A DNA stretch of 64,000 nucleotides from positions 63,241,527-63,305,526 of the forward strand of contig OY720640.1 of NCBI GenBank assembly GCA_963169105.1, given 5' to 3'. Within the stretch, counting starts at the first letter, position 1. The number at the start of each line of letters is the position of its first letter. The notes under the pieces are model-generated. The model ran no database searches and was not told the origin of the DNA. It saw only the letters and a program-made list of their open reading frames with translations. Below, piece after piece: positions 1 through 10,596 of this stretch. Origin of the DNA: Ceriagrion tenellum. Taxonomy: Eukaryota > Arthropoda > Insecta > Odonata > Coenagrionidae. The position numbers were made by a program, and so were the translations under genes.

Positions 1-2030
1 GACGGGGATACCTACTACATCCAATTTAAGGACTTTCAAAGAATATTTTGACAACAATATTTAAACCTCTTTTTTTATCTCTATCTATGTGCATCTCAAA
101 AGAGAATCTGCGCTTTGGAAGCCGATGTTGTATATGCTCATCATTTTCCATTAAATGATATTTTTTTCCCGTATTTTTCTCTCTTCCTTGGTCCGGGGTA
201 TTACATACATTACAAACTCAAGTTATGTGATATCAAAATTCATGGATGGTGTTCTTTTCAGTTCTGCTCTGACGGATGAGTATATGCACGAAAAATATTC
301 GCTTTATTTGAGCTTATTACACTTACTGAATGGCTTTCATGGCTTACGGGACCCATAACTCTTCATCATGCACATTTATTGTTCCTGCAGCTGGCCACGA
401 GAGTATCAGACTTTACCCACAACTTGGAATGGAAAAGTGCCTATATACATGCTGCAAGCATACCACTCATCCTGGTTCTTGTAAAAATGCTTCTTGTAGT
501 CTTCATTTCAGGAAAACTTTGTTGGCAATCCGGTACGCGATTTATTCATAAAGAAGGATTCCTTGGTCACTATTGAAGTGAGTGGCCTTCATGTTGTATG
601 ATGTTTGAAGTTTGCGGTAAACTGATTAGGTCATAATTTCAGGTGTAATTATTACAGTTGCAAGTCGTATAAAATAAAAACTTGGGCACTGTAGTCCAAC
701 CTAATGCTACAGTGCAGTTTGAAATATTATTATCATTCATTCGATCTCATTTCATGCCAATGTATTTCCAGAGAGCGTAATAAATTGTTTTTCCATCGCT
801 CAGGTTATGCATTCCTTATGGTAATTATTACTCATCTTTCCCGATTGATTTATTATAGGCCTATATTTTCCTTATCCATATTTGTACGAGAGACGGCTTC
901 AACTATATATTTGATCGTCAAGGGGACTGTTCGGCAAATACGTGTAGTTATGAGCAAATTTTTTTTTAATTTTACGTATTTGAAAGGATAATGAACTTCG
1001 GTGGAAAGGAAAGAATATATTTATTGCTATACTTTTTGTTTGGTGATAGTCTCTACATTGTCCGCACTGCATTTTTAATTTAAACATGGAAAAGTAAAGA
1101 AGACTGTAAGCAAAGTAGCGTGTGACGCATTCCAATGCCGTCCTTAGTTTCTACATTGTTCTCCGTGCGAAATCTGTTTGGTGAGGCTCCGCTAAAGAAG
1201 CTCTCAATTTAAAAAAGACGATTTTATGTAATATAGCCAACTGTTTATCATGTGAATTAGCAATTTTGGATGGCATTAACCTTCATAAATGTTACTCAGC
1301 GGTAGAAGGGTAGAACAAACTTTCTAATCAATTAACTAGAGGTATATAAGTTACGAAACAGGTAGATTTATTGTTGCGATGCGGATATTTTATGAGGCCT
1401 ATAAATTCATTGATGTCATTGATTTCATTGTTAATGTTCTAATTCGGCTATTTACGAGTGGAGAGATGAGAGAGAATCTCGAAAACTAGGGAGGCAATAT
1501 TTTGCATTGCTAGTAGGTGGAACCGATTCATTATAGCAATTCTCTTGATCCCGGTAAAAATGAACTCTTGCGTGATCTAGGTTTCAAAATTCAAACCTAA
1601 TGGATTCGCATCGCCGCTGAAACTAGGCATGAAATGAAGTATTGTGTGTGAGGAATGTAAGAGGTGATGACGCTTCCTTTCATTGGAAATCCCAATGGAG
1701 CTGGCTGTGCGGGGCTTCCTACCCCGGATAGATAGGCGGATGTCATTTGCTCCGCTGTTACGAGAGTCAATTGCCTCGTAATCGCTTGAAACGGAGGGAC
1801 TTTAAGGGAGGCTGCTCTGGGTTGTGATGACTAGGCAAGTGGATTATCTCAGTTTGAATAGGCCTTCTGTTTTACAAGGTATTCAGAGAAATCATCAGTA
1901 CTCCGTATTTTTGGCGATCGGATAAACTTATGATACTAAATCTCATTTAAAATAGATGCGATGGAAAACATTGTAGCAGCTCAACGTGGACTCTCACATC
2001 GTAGAAATCATTAACTGTGGGGAAGAAGGA
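1..2030. other. No gene recognised
   Basis: AT-rich sequence. The longest frames are 95 codons at 704-991 (+) and 78 codons at 899-1135 (-). Neither shows a known domain, repeat or plausible composition, and both fit chance expectation. Confidence 0.6.
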
Positions 2031-2033
2031 GTA

Positions 2034-2196
2034 CAGTTAACCTGTATTAAGCGGCCACCATCGGGCCCATGAGGTGGGCCGCTAAAGGAGGTGATCGCTG
2101 GAGGAAGGGAAATTTATTATTGATCATACTTATGGGAAATATCCGCTCAGAGAGGTGAAAGCATAATGGAGGTGGACGCGGAGGTAGGCTTCACTG
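2034..2196 (+). mobile_element. Tigger/pogo-like MITE, complete
   Basis: A 163-bp unit with imperfect terminal inverted repeats: it starts CAGTTAACCTGTATTAAGCG and its end, read on the other strand, starts CAGTGAAGCCTACCTCCGCG. Dinucleotide TA flanks both ends (2032-2033 and 2197-2198), as expected for Tc1/mariner-pogo target sites. The CAGTGAAACCTnTATTAA type of end resembles pogo/Tigger terminal repeats; that family assignment is from memory and is the less certain part. The interior carries the words ggccgctaa and ggaggtgatcgctgg, which recur at 2886-3030 and, on the other strand, at 26490-26675. It has no coding capacity, so it would depend on a transposase elsewhere. Confidence 0.65.
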
Positions 2197-2216
2197 TACA
2201 TATTCTTTTTCGTGAC

Positions 2217-2881
2217 ATGAAAAAAAGTAAGACGAATACTTAAATGCTAGTATGGGAAAGAGAGAAGCTGAATGTAGAAGTCACTCTGAGAGGACAGAAA
2301 TTAGAACAAGTGTATTCCTTCACCCATCTCGGAACTACCATCACGTGGGACGGATGAAGTACAGCGGACGTCAAGCAGAGAATAGCCTAAGCTAAGATGG
2401 TGCTTGTAGGAAAATAAAAACTGCTGTGCTCGAAGATTATAGCACTAAAAACCAGGAAACATTACATGAAAATATTCGTGTGGAGCGTAGCACTCTATGG
2501 ATCGGAAGCATGGACCATTGGAAAAGCTGACCAGAACAAACTAGAAACCTTTGAAACCTTGTGATGGAGGAGGATGCTGAAGATAAATTGGATGGATAAA
2601 GGAAGGTATGAGGAAGTTTACAGAAGAGTAGAAGAAAGGACTATATAGAACGCCATACAGAAGAGAAGAACTAGATGGATTGCACGCACTCTGAGGCATA
2701 ATGGGTTTGTGAGGAACATACTTGAAGGCAAAATCGAAGGAAAAATCCCCAGAGGAAGACCCAGGAATAAGTTCATGAACCAAATAAAGAGGAAAGTGCA
2801 TGGAAAGAGATATCAGGAGGTAAGGAAACCAGTATTAGTTAGGGAAGGGTGGAGGGCTGCAGTCAAACAATCTCAGGATTA
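2217..2881 (+). pseudogene. RTE-like non-LTR retrotransposon, 3' part of reverse transcriptase ORF (decayed)
   Basis: Sense-strand translation gives, in order and with several in-frame stops, LRGQKLEQVYSFTHLGTTIT, a VKQRIA-AK block, KIFVWSVALYGSEAWTIGKA, a WRRMLKINWMDK block, RRTRW, then GRPRNKFMNQIKRKVHGKRY and a stop near 2881. This is the C-terminal end of the reverse-transcriptase polyprotein in RTE/BovB-type LINEs: the thumb, the YGSEAWT segment and the conserved tail. The copy is 5'-truncated, with stops inside the old reading frame, so it is dead. It lies between a full MITE (2034-2196) and a partial MITE (2886-3030). Related copies are at 6108-6428, 8737-9178, 25788-26450, 36603-37170 and 42870-43552. 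A frame on the minus strand (2541-2801) is only the antisense shadow. Confidence 0.85.
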
Positions 2882-2885
2882 AACG

Positions 2886-3030
2886 ACCAAGGAAGCGGAC
2901 CCATGGCATTGGCCGCTAAAGTAGGTGATTGCTGGAGGGAGGAAAAATTTTTATTGTTCATATTTATGGGAAATATCCGCTTATAGAGGTGAATGCTTAA
3001 GAGAGGTGGCCGCGGAGATAGGTTGCCCTG
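2886..3030 (+). mobile_element. Tigger/pogo-like MITE, 5'-truncated second copy
   Basis: About 140 bp matching most of 2034-2196: ggccgctaa, then ggtgattgctggagg, then tatgggaaatatccgct, then gaggtggccgcggagatagg. The right end is CCTG followed by TA at 3031-3032, the same kind of terminus as the complete copy. The left terminal repeat is missing and LINE sequence abuts it directly. It may be the right half of one older element split by the LINE, or a separate insertion. Confidence 0.6.
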
Positions 3031-3034
3031 TATG

Positions 3035-3885
3035 CGTTATTTTTCATTCGCACAGAATTTCATCAATTATTTGTTAAGGAGTGGACCTATTCTTATGGAG
3101 AAGACAATGGTCATATTTATAATCTATATCCCTACATGATTCGGGCGATATTGTACGAGGTTTGCCAAAAAGTTAATGCCCTACATTTTTTCTCAAACAC
3201 ATTTACTCTATAAATTTGAAATTCACACGTATGAAAGAATTCTGCTATTTCTACTCACTAAATTTCATTCATGGCTCATTACTCTTACTACTCATTTCTT
3301 CACATAATCTCCCTCAAGTTCTGTTGTCTCCCTCCAGCGATTCACTAGGGCGTGTATAACCTGCAGGTAGCTGTCCTCGCTCGGGTTATGGAGTCAGATT
3401 TTTACTGCGTTAATCACCTAACCGTCATCCAAAGTAGTAATGTGGAAAAGTAGTTAATGTCATAATTCAAAACATACTAGAAGAGCAGAAAAATTACGAA
3501 GTAATTTACATTCTGTCACTTCTTAGGTTTGTGCCGGACTGGTATACGCCAGCTATGTCATGCCGTCTGTCCTCTACAGAGTCTACAAAAATGGTGAGAG
3601 CACTCAGATGTAAGATATAATAGCGTCGTGATAACCTAATATGTCTTCCCGACCAATCGAGATGAGTCTCTCGATGACCGTTTCAACGCACAGAATTTTG
3701 TTATTAGGGAGTTAAAAAACAAGTGTGGAGCATTACCTTTAGGGCAACTCTATTACAAAAGACTAGTGTAACATTAATCATGTTTTTATGATACCTGAGA
3801 AGTATTTGCGGCGCAAGCCTAATGGTTGGCTCAGGAAAGAGTGATTAAATTTTTAAGTTCATTCGAAGGTTTCCGCGGGGTTTGA
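3035..3885. other. No gene or repeat recognised
   Basis: No frame of useful length. The stretch before the inverted repeat (3838-3890) contains a B-box-like ggtttgaatcg, but no tRNA fold around it. Confidence 0.5.
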
Positions 3886-3888
3886 ATC

Positions 3889-4333
3889 GAAGTGGAGCAG
3901 CTTTCGAGCGTTCCTCCGCGTAATTTCCATGGTTGAAAACTATTTCTCCAGCCATCCTGTTGGCATCTTAAGGTCTTAAGTGGCGATACATTGTTCTGAT
4001 CCGTAGTATATAGCCGGGTCTGATTGAAGTTGATTCGAAGGGGCCGGGAATTTCTCTGATTGGCGCACTTCTGGTTTCCCGTATTTCATTTTTGAACACC
4101 CTCTTCCAGGTGCTAGGGAGTTTTCCGGATGCTTTTCGATTTTAATGGCTTTTCGGATTAATCTGGGGTAGTAGTGGCCTCAATAAAGAAATACTGGAAA
4201 CCAGCAATGCGCCAATCAGACCTGATTACCACAATTAGCCACTTAAGACCTGAATACGCCAGCAGGATGGTTGGAGAAACGGTTGTCGACCATGGGCATC
4301 ACGCAGAGTAACGCCCAAAAGCTGCTCCACTTT
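3889..4333. repeat. Inverted pair of Penelope-like tails
   Basis: The left arm (3889 to about 4098) and the right arm (about 4180-4333) are imperfect reverse complements: AAGTGGAGCAGCTTT, the CATCCTG(t/c)TGGC block, GGTCTTAAGTGGC and TCTGATTGGCGCA all recur inverted. The right arm on the plus strand reads CTGAATA (4250-4256), a GCCAGC/GGUUGG stem, then GAAAC (4276-4280) and GGTTGTC. That is the layout of a hammerhead ribozyme core as described in the terminal repeats of Penelope-like elements. The left arm carries the same motif in a more decayed form on the minus strand, and also a short internal duplication. About 80 bp separate the arms. Confidence 0.65.
4250..4288 (+). ncRNA. Hammerhead ribozyme-like motif (degenerate)
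   Basis: CTGAATA stands in for the CUGANGA core. A stem II of GCCAGC with GGTTGG follows, then GAAAC, a GGTT loop and GTC. One core base deviates (A for G before the final A), so cleavage activity is doubtful. Confidence 0.45.
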
Positions 4334-4364
4334 AGTTGAACTTGAATTTCGAGGTTTTTCCCGT

Positions 4365-4695
4365 CGAGATATGGATGAGAGTGAAATAACCAAGCAGCTA
4401 TATGACCGAGGAGTTAATGGTATGATTGAAATGTGTCGAACAAACATGCCAAGTTTAAATGTAGTATAAAATACTCTAAAGACCATGGAATAATACGGTA
4501 TCAAGAAAGAAGGGCGTGTAACGCGCAATGCATGAGTGTAAATGCAAAAGCAAAACATAAATATGACCAGTATGGAGGGAATCATAAAAACGGATTCAGC
4601 TTTGCAAAACTGTCACAAAGGATTACACTTCTTTGACTGTGCGCTGTTTGCTGTGCCAGATTTGGGAGCGCCGTGACGGGTATGTATGTATGCAA
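4365..4695 (+). pseudogene. Non-LTR retrotransposon 3' end, family with (TATG)n tail
   Basis: Plus-strand translation gives DESEITKQLYDRGVNG and, after frame breaks, KKEGRV and a decayed tail. This parallels SRITKQIYEWNGARGRDRPR with RRRNIRSLKPGGRV in the better copy at 45794-46161. The 3' ends also agree: tgactgtgc, a short spacer, an ggcgtga / cgccgtga word, then ggtatgtatgtatg. This copy is heavily mutated. It follows directly after the inverted PLE tails. Minus-strand frames at 4235-4585 and 4623-4889 have no support of their own. Confidence 0.6.
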
Positions 4696-4699
4696 AAAC

Positions 4700-5885
4700 T
4701 ATGCAAATCACCATCAGGGATTGGAGATGGATTCCAGCTCGTCTCTAGTGATTTCCTCAAAGCCATCGCGTCCCGTGATTTGTAACTTTTCATCGGAGAA
4801 ACTTCGCCCGTTCTTCGAATGGATCGGAGACCGAAATCTGAATTGAAACGCGCGGTGGTGCCTGCGACATTCCATTTTCTATCGGGCACCCCTGGGATCG
4901 TCCGACCGATGACAGAAACCGCATAGGACGTCCTCTTTGCTCCAACGACGGAAGCGGGAGTGGTAAAGCCTTAAAGATAATGGAATGCAAACTTTGGGAT
5001 GACTTAGAGTTTTGAGGGAGATTTGGGCACCATCATACTTGATGCTGTAGATGTGATATGCTATTGCAGAGGTTATGGTGAGAACTTTACTGTTCTAGAT
5101 GTTATCAGTGCTCACTGCTTCCGGAAGGCCTTAAGAGATTATGTAATTATTCGCTGACTGGCTTCTTCGATAATAGTTTTCTATCCACATTCGCTGATGT
5201 ATTTAATCACCATGGTACAACTGGTATTTACTACCCTCTATGTCTCACATATTTGTTTATCATCGTCAAATATTTATTTCGAATGGCTGACAACAGCTCT
5301 TTTTTATAGACTATTGTTGTAATATTATCCAGGTCGAAGCATTTACTGTGGTAGAATATGGATTACTTCGGTAAAAAGCTAGTAATATGCATCGGGCGGT
5401 AAACAATTGTGATTTTTTGCATATTTGGTACAGATTTTTGATTGTTTATTAGGATATTTTTTAATATTTTATTATATTAGGCGCGTGTAATTCTTTGCTT
5501 TAATAACATATTTCTTTTCTTATATCATTTATTAGCATTTATAAATAACAGTTTTGGCTAAGCCAGCGGTTACGTTGCATGTGCGAAGATAAGCCCACAT
5601 TTCAGGCAAAATATTGTTTTCAAGAGTGCGAGGGGCTGGGAAATAGTCGATTAAATCACTCAGATTGGCTAATGGAGCAAATAAATGAGAAAAAATTGGT
5701 AATGTTTTATATTTTAATTTATTAAACTTTTTGTGGAATCTTCGTGTGGATTTGTTTATTAGAGGCATTTATAAGGTGCAAGAAAAGTACCCCCTGTTGA
5801 CCACTTTCCCTTTGTACTTTCCACTATTTAGTCCAAGAACTTGTTCCTGGGATCTTTACTCTCTATTTTATATTCAATTACGTTT
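4700..5885. other. No gene recognised
   Basis: 4700-5000 is somewhat GC-richer, with overlapping minus-strand frames of 66-88 codons lacking any domain. 5000-5885 is AT-rich and featureless. Confidence 0.5.
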
Positions 5886-5889
5886 TATT

Positions 5890-6057
5890 AATATTGAAAA
5901 TACCGACTATGTTTCAATCCACTGAGTTATTCATTGGTACAAATTGTTTCAACACACCTGCATCCGTTTATGTGTAACGTACCTGACCAATTTTGTATCA
6001 ATGTTGAACCAATTAAAATCACTGTGGATTGAAGCATAGTTGGTGTTGTCATTATCA
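5890..6057. repeat. Short inverted pair of Penelope-like tails
   Basis: The left arm contains gactatgtttcaatccact and the right arm its inverse, gtggattgaagcatagttgg; pairing extends over roughly 50-60 bp each side. The same word flanks the GIY-YIG element at 63126-63992, so these arms belong to that PLE family. Between the arms is a decayed hammerhead remnant (read on the minus strand: GTGTGTTGAAAC). No coding sequence remains. Confidence 0.6.
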
Positions 6058-6107
6058 AAGCAATAATAAACTTCCACAAGGTTACGCCTTAAAGGATTAA
6101 ATAGAAT

Positions 6108-6428
6108 TGTTCTTCACAAACCCATTGTGTCTCGGAGGGTGTCCAATCCATCATTCTTCTTTTCTGTGTGGTGTTCAATATGGTCCTTTCCTCTCCTACT
6201 CTTTTGTACACTTAATCATTTCTTATTTTGTTCGTCCATTTTATCTTCAGCAATCTCCTCCAGCACCAGGTTTCGAAGGCTTTAATTCTTTCCTGGTCAG
6301 TTTTTCCAACGGTCCATGCTTCCGATCCATCAAGTGCCATGCTCCACGCGAATATTTTCACATACCATTTCCTGGTTTGTAGTCCTGTCTCCTTTGAGCA
6401 CAGCAGTTGTCTTTTTCCCAATAGTAAA
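6108..6428 (-). pseudogene. RTE-like LINE reverse transcriptase C-terminal fragment
   Basis: The minus-strand frame 6212-6421 (69 codons) reads through a KIFAWSMALDGSEAWTVGKT block, then FETWCWRRLLKIKW and TNKIRND. These are the thumb-region signatures of RTE/BovB-type reverse transcriptases, matching the copy at 2217-2881. The remainder to 6108 is the following RR-W-IGH segment, read through frame breaks. Both ends are truncated. The plus-strand frames 6107-6382 and 6228-6434 are antisense shadows. Confidence 0.85.
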
Positions 6429-6429
6429 G

Positions 6430-7265
6430 GATAAATTTTTGTATAAGGACGCAGGGTATGAATGACGTGACATTTTTGTCATTTTTTGGTGGAATCACCC
6501 TCACTTGGCAAGGTGGGAGTGAGACACTGATAGTGCGACCGAGTGTTTGGAGTGTTGAGGAGAGGCAAAGAAAAAAGGTTCCTTCTTAAGATTGGGACAG
6601 AAAGTGGAATGACGATGTCAAAAAGGCGCGCTTTGCCTTTTCCTCTCCAGCCGATGCAAATTTTTCTTCCTCAGGGGAAGGACGATGAATCAAACTCGCC
6701 CAGGGCTGACGGTATCGGCTCGTGGGGAAAGGTAGGGTCGCCTTACAGGTGCCCATGCGATTTATCAATATCGACGGAATAACCCGATAACTCACCGCTA
6801 AGTCCTGCGACATGGGGATTTTGGCCCGGGAAAAAAATATAGGGAAAGAAATCTGTTAACCGAAGAATATATTTCAAGCTTTATTGTTTCTTCAGATAGC
6901 ATGGCAGCCTAGTGGGTTGAAGAAACTAGAGTACACCGAATTTGTCTTAATATTTCAAGCAGGCCGTATATTTGAATGAAAATGGCGAGTTTTTAAAAAA
7001 CGTTTTTGTAGACTGAACTAATTTGATATATTTGCTATTTTCAGGCGTAACTTGGTGGTATTTTTTAGCATTGTAATGATAAGTTACGATTTGTCATTAT
7101 ATTAAACTAATTGATTTTTTAAGGGATTCTTTGGTTATTTTTCTGAGTTTTGTTGATATGTGTTTTATTGCCTTTTACTTTTACTGCTCATATTTCCAGT
7201 ATTTTGTATTTGATAAACCTAGAAACTTATTTTCCATTGCTGGAAACATGTTTTTTTTATTTTGA
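6430..7265. other. No gene recognised
   Basis: 6540-6830 is GC-richer, with frames on both strands (79 and 75 codons) but no motif. The rest is AT-rich. Confidence 0.5.
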
Positions 7266-7267
7266 AG

Positions 7268-7590
7268 ACTAACGAGGAAGTGCTTGAGATTGTGGGCGAG
7301 GAAAGGAAACTTTTTAATGAAATTCGAGATCGGCAGAGTAAGCGGCTGGCGGATATAATAAGGGGTTGCTGAAGAATGTGATAGAGGGAAGGATGTTGGG
7401 CAAGCGGGGAAGAGGAAGAAAGAGAATAGGTTTCATAGACAGGATGAAGAAGAGCAGATCGTGTGCTGAGGCGAAAAAGGATATACAAGAGGGACGTATG
7501 CCCTGAAAGTGTAGAAAACCGGGACGAGATTCTCTGACGTTCAACAAAACGTACCTCAACCGTTAGAATACTTTGAAAAAATATTCATAA
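7268..7590 (+). pseudogene. Non-LTR retrotransposon C-terminal fragment (second LINE family)
   Basis: The plus strand translates as GEERKLFNEIRDRQSKRL, ADIIRG, then after a shift VIEGRMLGKRGRGRKRIGFI and DRMKKSR. This parallels LLNEIRDRQSRWLEDIMRGE and MIEGKMLGKQGGRGRKRIGF at 44033-44250. The basic EGR/GKRGRGR tail is typical of the extreme C-terminus of RTE-like LINEs. 7497-7590 continues as a non-coding 3' stretch that reappears at 14360-14450. The minus-strand frames 7219-7559 are shadows. Confidence 0.7.
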
Positions 7591-7599
7591 TGGTTTGTT

Positions 7600-8085
7600 T
7601 CTCAATATTTTGGTTTACAAATTATGATAAATGTATTATAATATATCGTTTGAAGCTATAGCAATTCATGAAGTTTCAATACAATATATTTGGTGAGCGG
7701 CACTGCCACCTCATCATTCAATTTAATTATATTACTATTTCAACAAAAAAAGTGTTATCTTTAGGTATACTTGACTCACGGAGCACACATGGAAACCTTT
7801 CCTTGACATTTATTTTCTTTTTGTAATTAAATTTAGTGGATGAGCCTGTTGCTCTTAACTTTTTTAGTTTTCATTGTTTACGTTCTTATTTGGATGTTGT
7901 CCTTTTTGTATTCAACCGGGAGTCATTGGAAGAGTGAGGCTAGAGTAAAATTTGAACACCCTCATTTATATGCAGCATATTTTCGTTTTATTCTTATTTT
8001 TTTAAATGATAACTATTCGATTATAAAAGTTAAATGGTTCCTAAAATTCTTACAAAGTCTTCCGCGGTTTCTTGTAATTTTGAAT
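7600..8085. other. No gene recognised
   Basis: AT-rich. The 110-codon frame at 7840-8172 (+) has a hydrophobic N-terminal stretch (about residues 1-25) but no recognised domain, and its end runs through the hammerhead-like motif at 8093, so it is probably chance. Confidence 0.5.
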
Positions 8086-8092
8086 TTCGTCT

Positions 8093-8131
8093 CTGATAAT
8101 GCCGACTGGAAAGTCGGCGAAACGGTCGTCC
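8093..8131 (+). ncRNA. Hammerhead ribozyme-like motif, well-preserved stem II
   Basis: CTGATAA (8093-8099), then a perfect 6-bp stem GCCGAC/GTCGGC (8101-8106 with 8113-8118, loop TGGAAA), then GAAAC (8119-8123), GGTC and GTC. This matches the core layout of the minimal type I hammerheads reported in Penelope-like retroelements: CUGANGA, stem II, GAAA, tiny stem III, GUH cleavage site. One core deviation is seen (A for G in the sixth position of CUGANGA). Stem I pairing is not obvious, so activity is uncertain. A PLE tail probably surrounds it (to about 8160). Confidence 0.55.
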
Positions 8132-8164
8132 ACCAATATGATGTAACGTGGAAGGTACCCGAAA

Positions 8165-8736
8165 AATTCTAAACTACAAGTCCCTGATATACTTCTAATC
8201 AATAGACGTCTAATATTATATGTGTATTAGTGTTCGGAAATATTGAAGGTTTCATGGTAGAGGTAAGGTGGATAAATTTGGTGGCATTGAGAAAAACTTG
8301 ATAAAAGCTTTACGTGTTTATAGGCGTTAATGTACACTCTAATTAAAAGGTGGTGTTCATTGAAAGTTCAATTCTTCAATTGTTCTATAAATCAATCGCT
8401 GATTTCAAATTTATATCACATGTTACCATGGCATAGTAAAATACAATTGTTTTGATGCAGTTTATTTCTTCCTCACAAATACTGTACTATCATCCCCTTT
8501 TCATTTGCGCTCTCTGTTAATCTATGGTACGTAGATTTTGCATGGTTTTATCCTTCTCTACTTTGCGTTGAAGAATGTCTTATATAAAATGGAATAACTA
8601 TTAGGAAATGATAATTTTAGGTCAAACGGTGATTAAAACTTTCTAAATAATAATGTTCGCTCATTAGGGAAAATGCTATTCAATTACACATTTAAAAATA
8701 TTTCACATAGAGCGTCGAAACATTAGGAAACAGTGC
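8165..8736. other. No gene or repeat recognised
   Basis: AT-rich, no frame of note on either strand. Confidence 0.5.
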
Positions 8737-9178
8737 ATTGATTATGAAACAGTACGTGAAAGCACTAGTGTGGAGCGTGGGACTCTATAGATCGGAAGCA
8801 TTGACCATTGGAAAAGCTGACCAGAAAATACTAGAAGCCTTCGAAATCTGGTGCTGGAGGAGGATGCTGATGGTATAATGGATGGACAAAATAAGAAATG
8901 ATGAAGTGTACTGAAGAGTGGAAGAGGAAAGGACCTTATGGAACCCCATAGAAAAAAGAAGAACGAGATGGATCGGACACAACCTGAGACTCAATGGATT
9001 TATGAAGAACATAATGGAAGGAAAAATTGGGGGAAAAGTCCCCAGAGGAAGACCCAGGAATAAGTTCATGGACCAAATAAAGAAGAAAGTACATAGGGAG
9101 AGATACCAGGAGTTAAGGTAACTGGCACTAGATAGGGAAGGGGAGGGTTGCAGTCAACGAATCTGGATTGAACGACTA
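8737..9178 (+). pseudogene. RTE-like LINE 3' end, partly open C-terminal frame
   Basis: Starts within the VWSVGLYRSEALTIGKA segment and continues to the LINE terminus. The frame 8918-9121 (67 codons) is still open and encodes the C-terminal tail: RRTRWIGHNLRLNGF, then MEGKIGGKVPRGRPRNKFMD, then QIKKKVHRERYQELR. Frame breaks upstream (near 8875-8918) separate it from the thumb motif. The last bases carry the gcagtcaa-aatct-ggattgaacgac 3' UTR word shared with copies at 2881, 25788 and 43540. A fully open minus-strand frame (8785-9069) overlaps it. Confidence 0.85.
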
Positions 9179-9179
9179 A

Positions 9180-10310
9180 TGATATTGAGTATCAGAAGTC
9201 ATTCGGTTGGTTTAAATTCTCGCAAGGGAGAGGTCAAATGTAACCCCCTGTTGTTTAAAGAGGGAAGCCAAGCTTTGGAGTTTTAGAGTTAAATGACTTA
9301 AGTTTCCGCAAGTTTTTTTATTTCTTCTGTTTAAAAAAAAGGAAGTCCTTGACAGAAATGCGACAATGGAGTCAAACATACTTGCTATTTGACTGGTAAA
9401 ACTGACCCCATATTTTTCCTACTATTTGCCGTTGGAAATGATTCTCGTGAGCAAATGTGGACTCTTTATGTCTGTTTCGAGTATTAATTTCGCTCACTGT
9501 GTTCCGCGGAAATTCTTGGAGACCTAATTAGCGCAAAAACGTGAGCACTACTTCCTTCTCGATGGCTCGTCTGAGGCGGCTGCCTCCTCGTCGGCCTCTC
9601 GCGCTTCGATGCATAGAACTAACGATCGTTCTCTCACCGTGATCCCGCGTTTGTGATGTCGGAAAGCACGGACTCATGGCAAGACGAAGTGGGAGAGAAA
9701 AAGTATCAGGAGGCGAGCGATACCACTTGGAATTAATTGTCTGCCATCAGAAGCACGTTTTAAAAAGTTGCGAGTCAGTTAACAAGTTCTAGAACTTGCG
9801 CCAAGTCTCAGGTGCATGTGTACTACTAATTATTGTGATTAGACTTTATCTTTGTACGCAGCTTTTAATGCTCAGTTTTATCCGTATGGGGCAGATAGTT
9901 GACGGCCCAGGTTCGACCTCTGGTTACCTGTGTGAAATTCCTTTTTCTGTCACAAATCTCCACTTTTTATACATTTGCTGACATTGGTCAATGTGACGTA
10001 GTGCAATGGTTGAGTATATGTTTTCTGAAGCACGATTTTTAAGCCAAAATTATCAGTTTATAGGTTTTACATACACCTTTATAATATAGAGTTTATGAAC
10101 CTTAACTCTTGGTAGCGATGGTATGAGAGAAGTCAGTGAGGACAAGAGATTGAAGTATATTTCGAATATGACGGTAAATTAATTACACTCAACTCCTGGT
10201 ACATGTATGTATATTTTGCCCTCATAACGATTAAGGATGTATCGCTAATACAAGTGAATTACGGCAAGTGCCAGTTAAAGCTTATGGCTTAAATTTGTGG
10301 AAAAGCGGCA
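9180..10310. other. No gene; one tRNA-like fragment inside
   Basis: 9540-9700 is GC-richer but has no frame worth calling. A B-box-like element is listed separately at 9885-9935. Otherwise featureless. Confidence 0.5.
9885..9935 (+). repeat. tRNA-like T-arm, possible SINE remnant
   Basis: CCAGGTTCGACCTCTGG (about 9907-9923) folds as a T-arm-like stem-loop and fits the pol III B-box consensus GGTTCGANTCC closely. No acceptable A-box or acceptor stem is visible at the expected distance, so this is at best a decayed SINE head or tRNA pseudogene. Confidence 0.35.
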
Positions 10311-10596
10311 CATGAATTGAGAACTCACTTTGCACATTCCACAGTATTTTATTTTCACCGACCATGTTTTCGACAGTATCTGTTTCTATCGTCAATTGTC
10401 AATATTTGTCATTATCTGTCGACAATATCTGTCGGTTAGGAAGGTGTGGGTCCATAGATAAGTAGGTTATATTTCGTGGGGCGAGATTGAGATTGTAGAG
10501 TCTCATATACATCCTTGATAATGACAGATATTGGCGACACCATGGTCGGTGAAAATAAAATAGTGTGGAATGTACAAAGTTAGTTCTCATTTCATA
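10311..10596. repeat. Inverted pair of Penelope-like tails (fold-back element)
   Basis: Arms of about 70 bp: left 10311-10385 and right about 10527-10596. They share ATGAAnTGAGAACTnACTTTG, then ACATTCCACA, then a TATTTTATTTTCACCGACCATG block, inverted. The left arm on the minus strand carries a decayed core of the form GACGATAGAAACAGAT...GTCGAAAAC, as in PLE hammerhead regions. The central 140 bp contains cctaacc-like sequence that is directly repeated at 10876-10955. A similar tail word (ggtcggtg, then a-rich, then tttggaat) is at 58851-58900. Confidence 0.6.
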
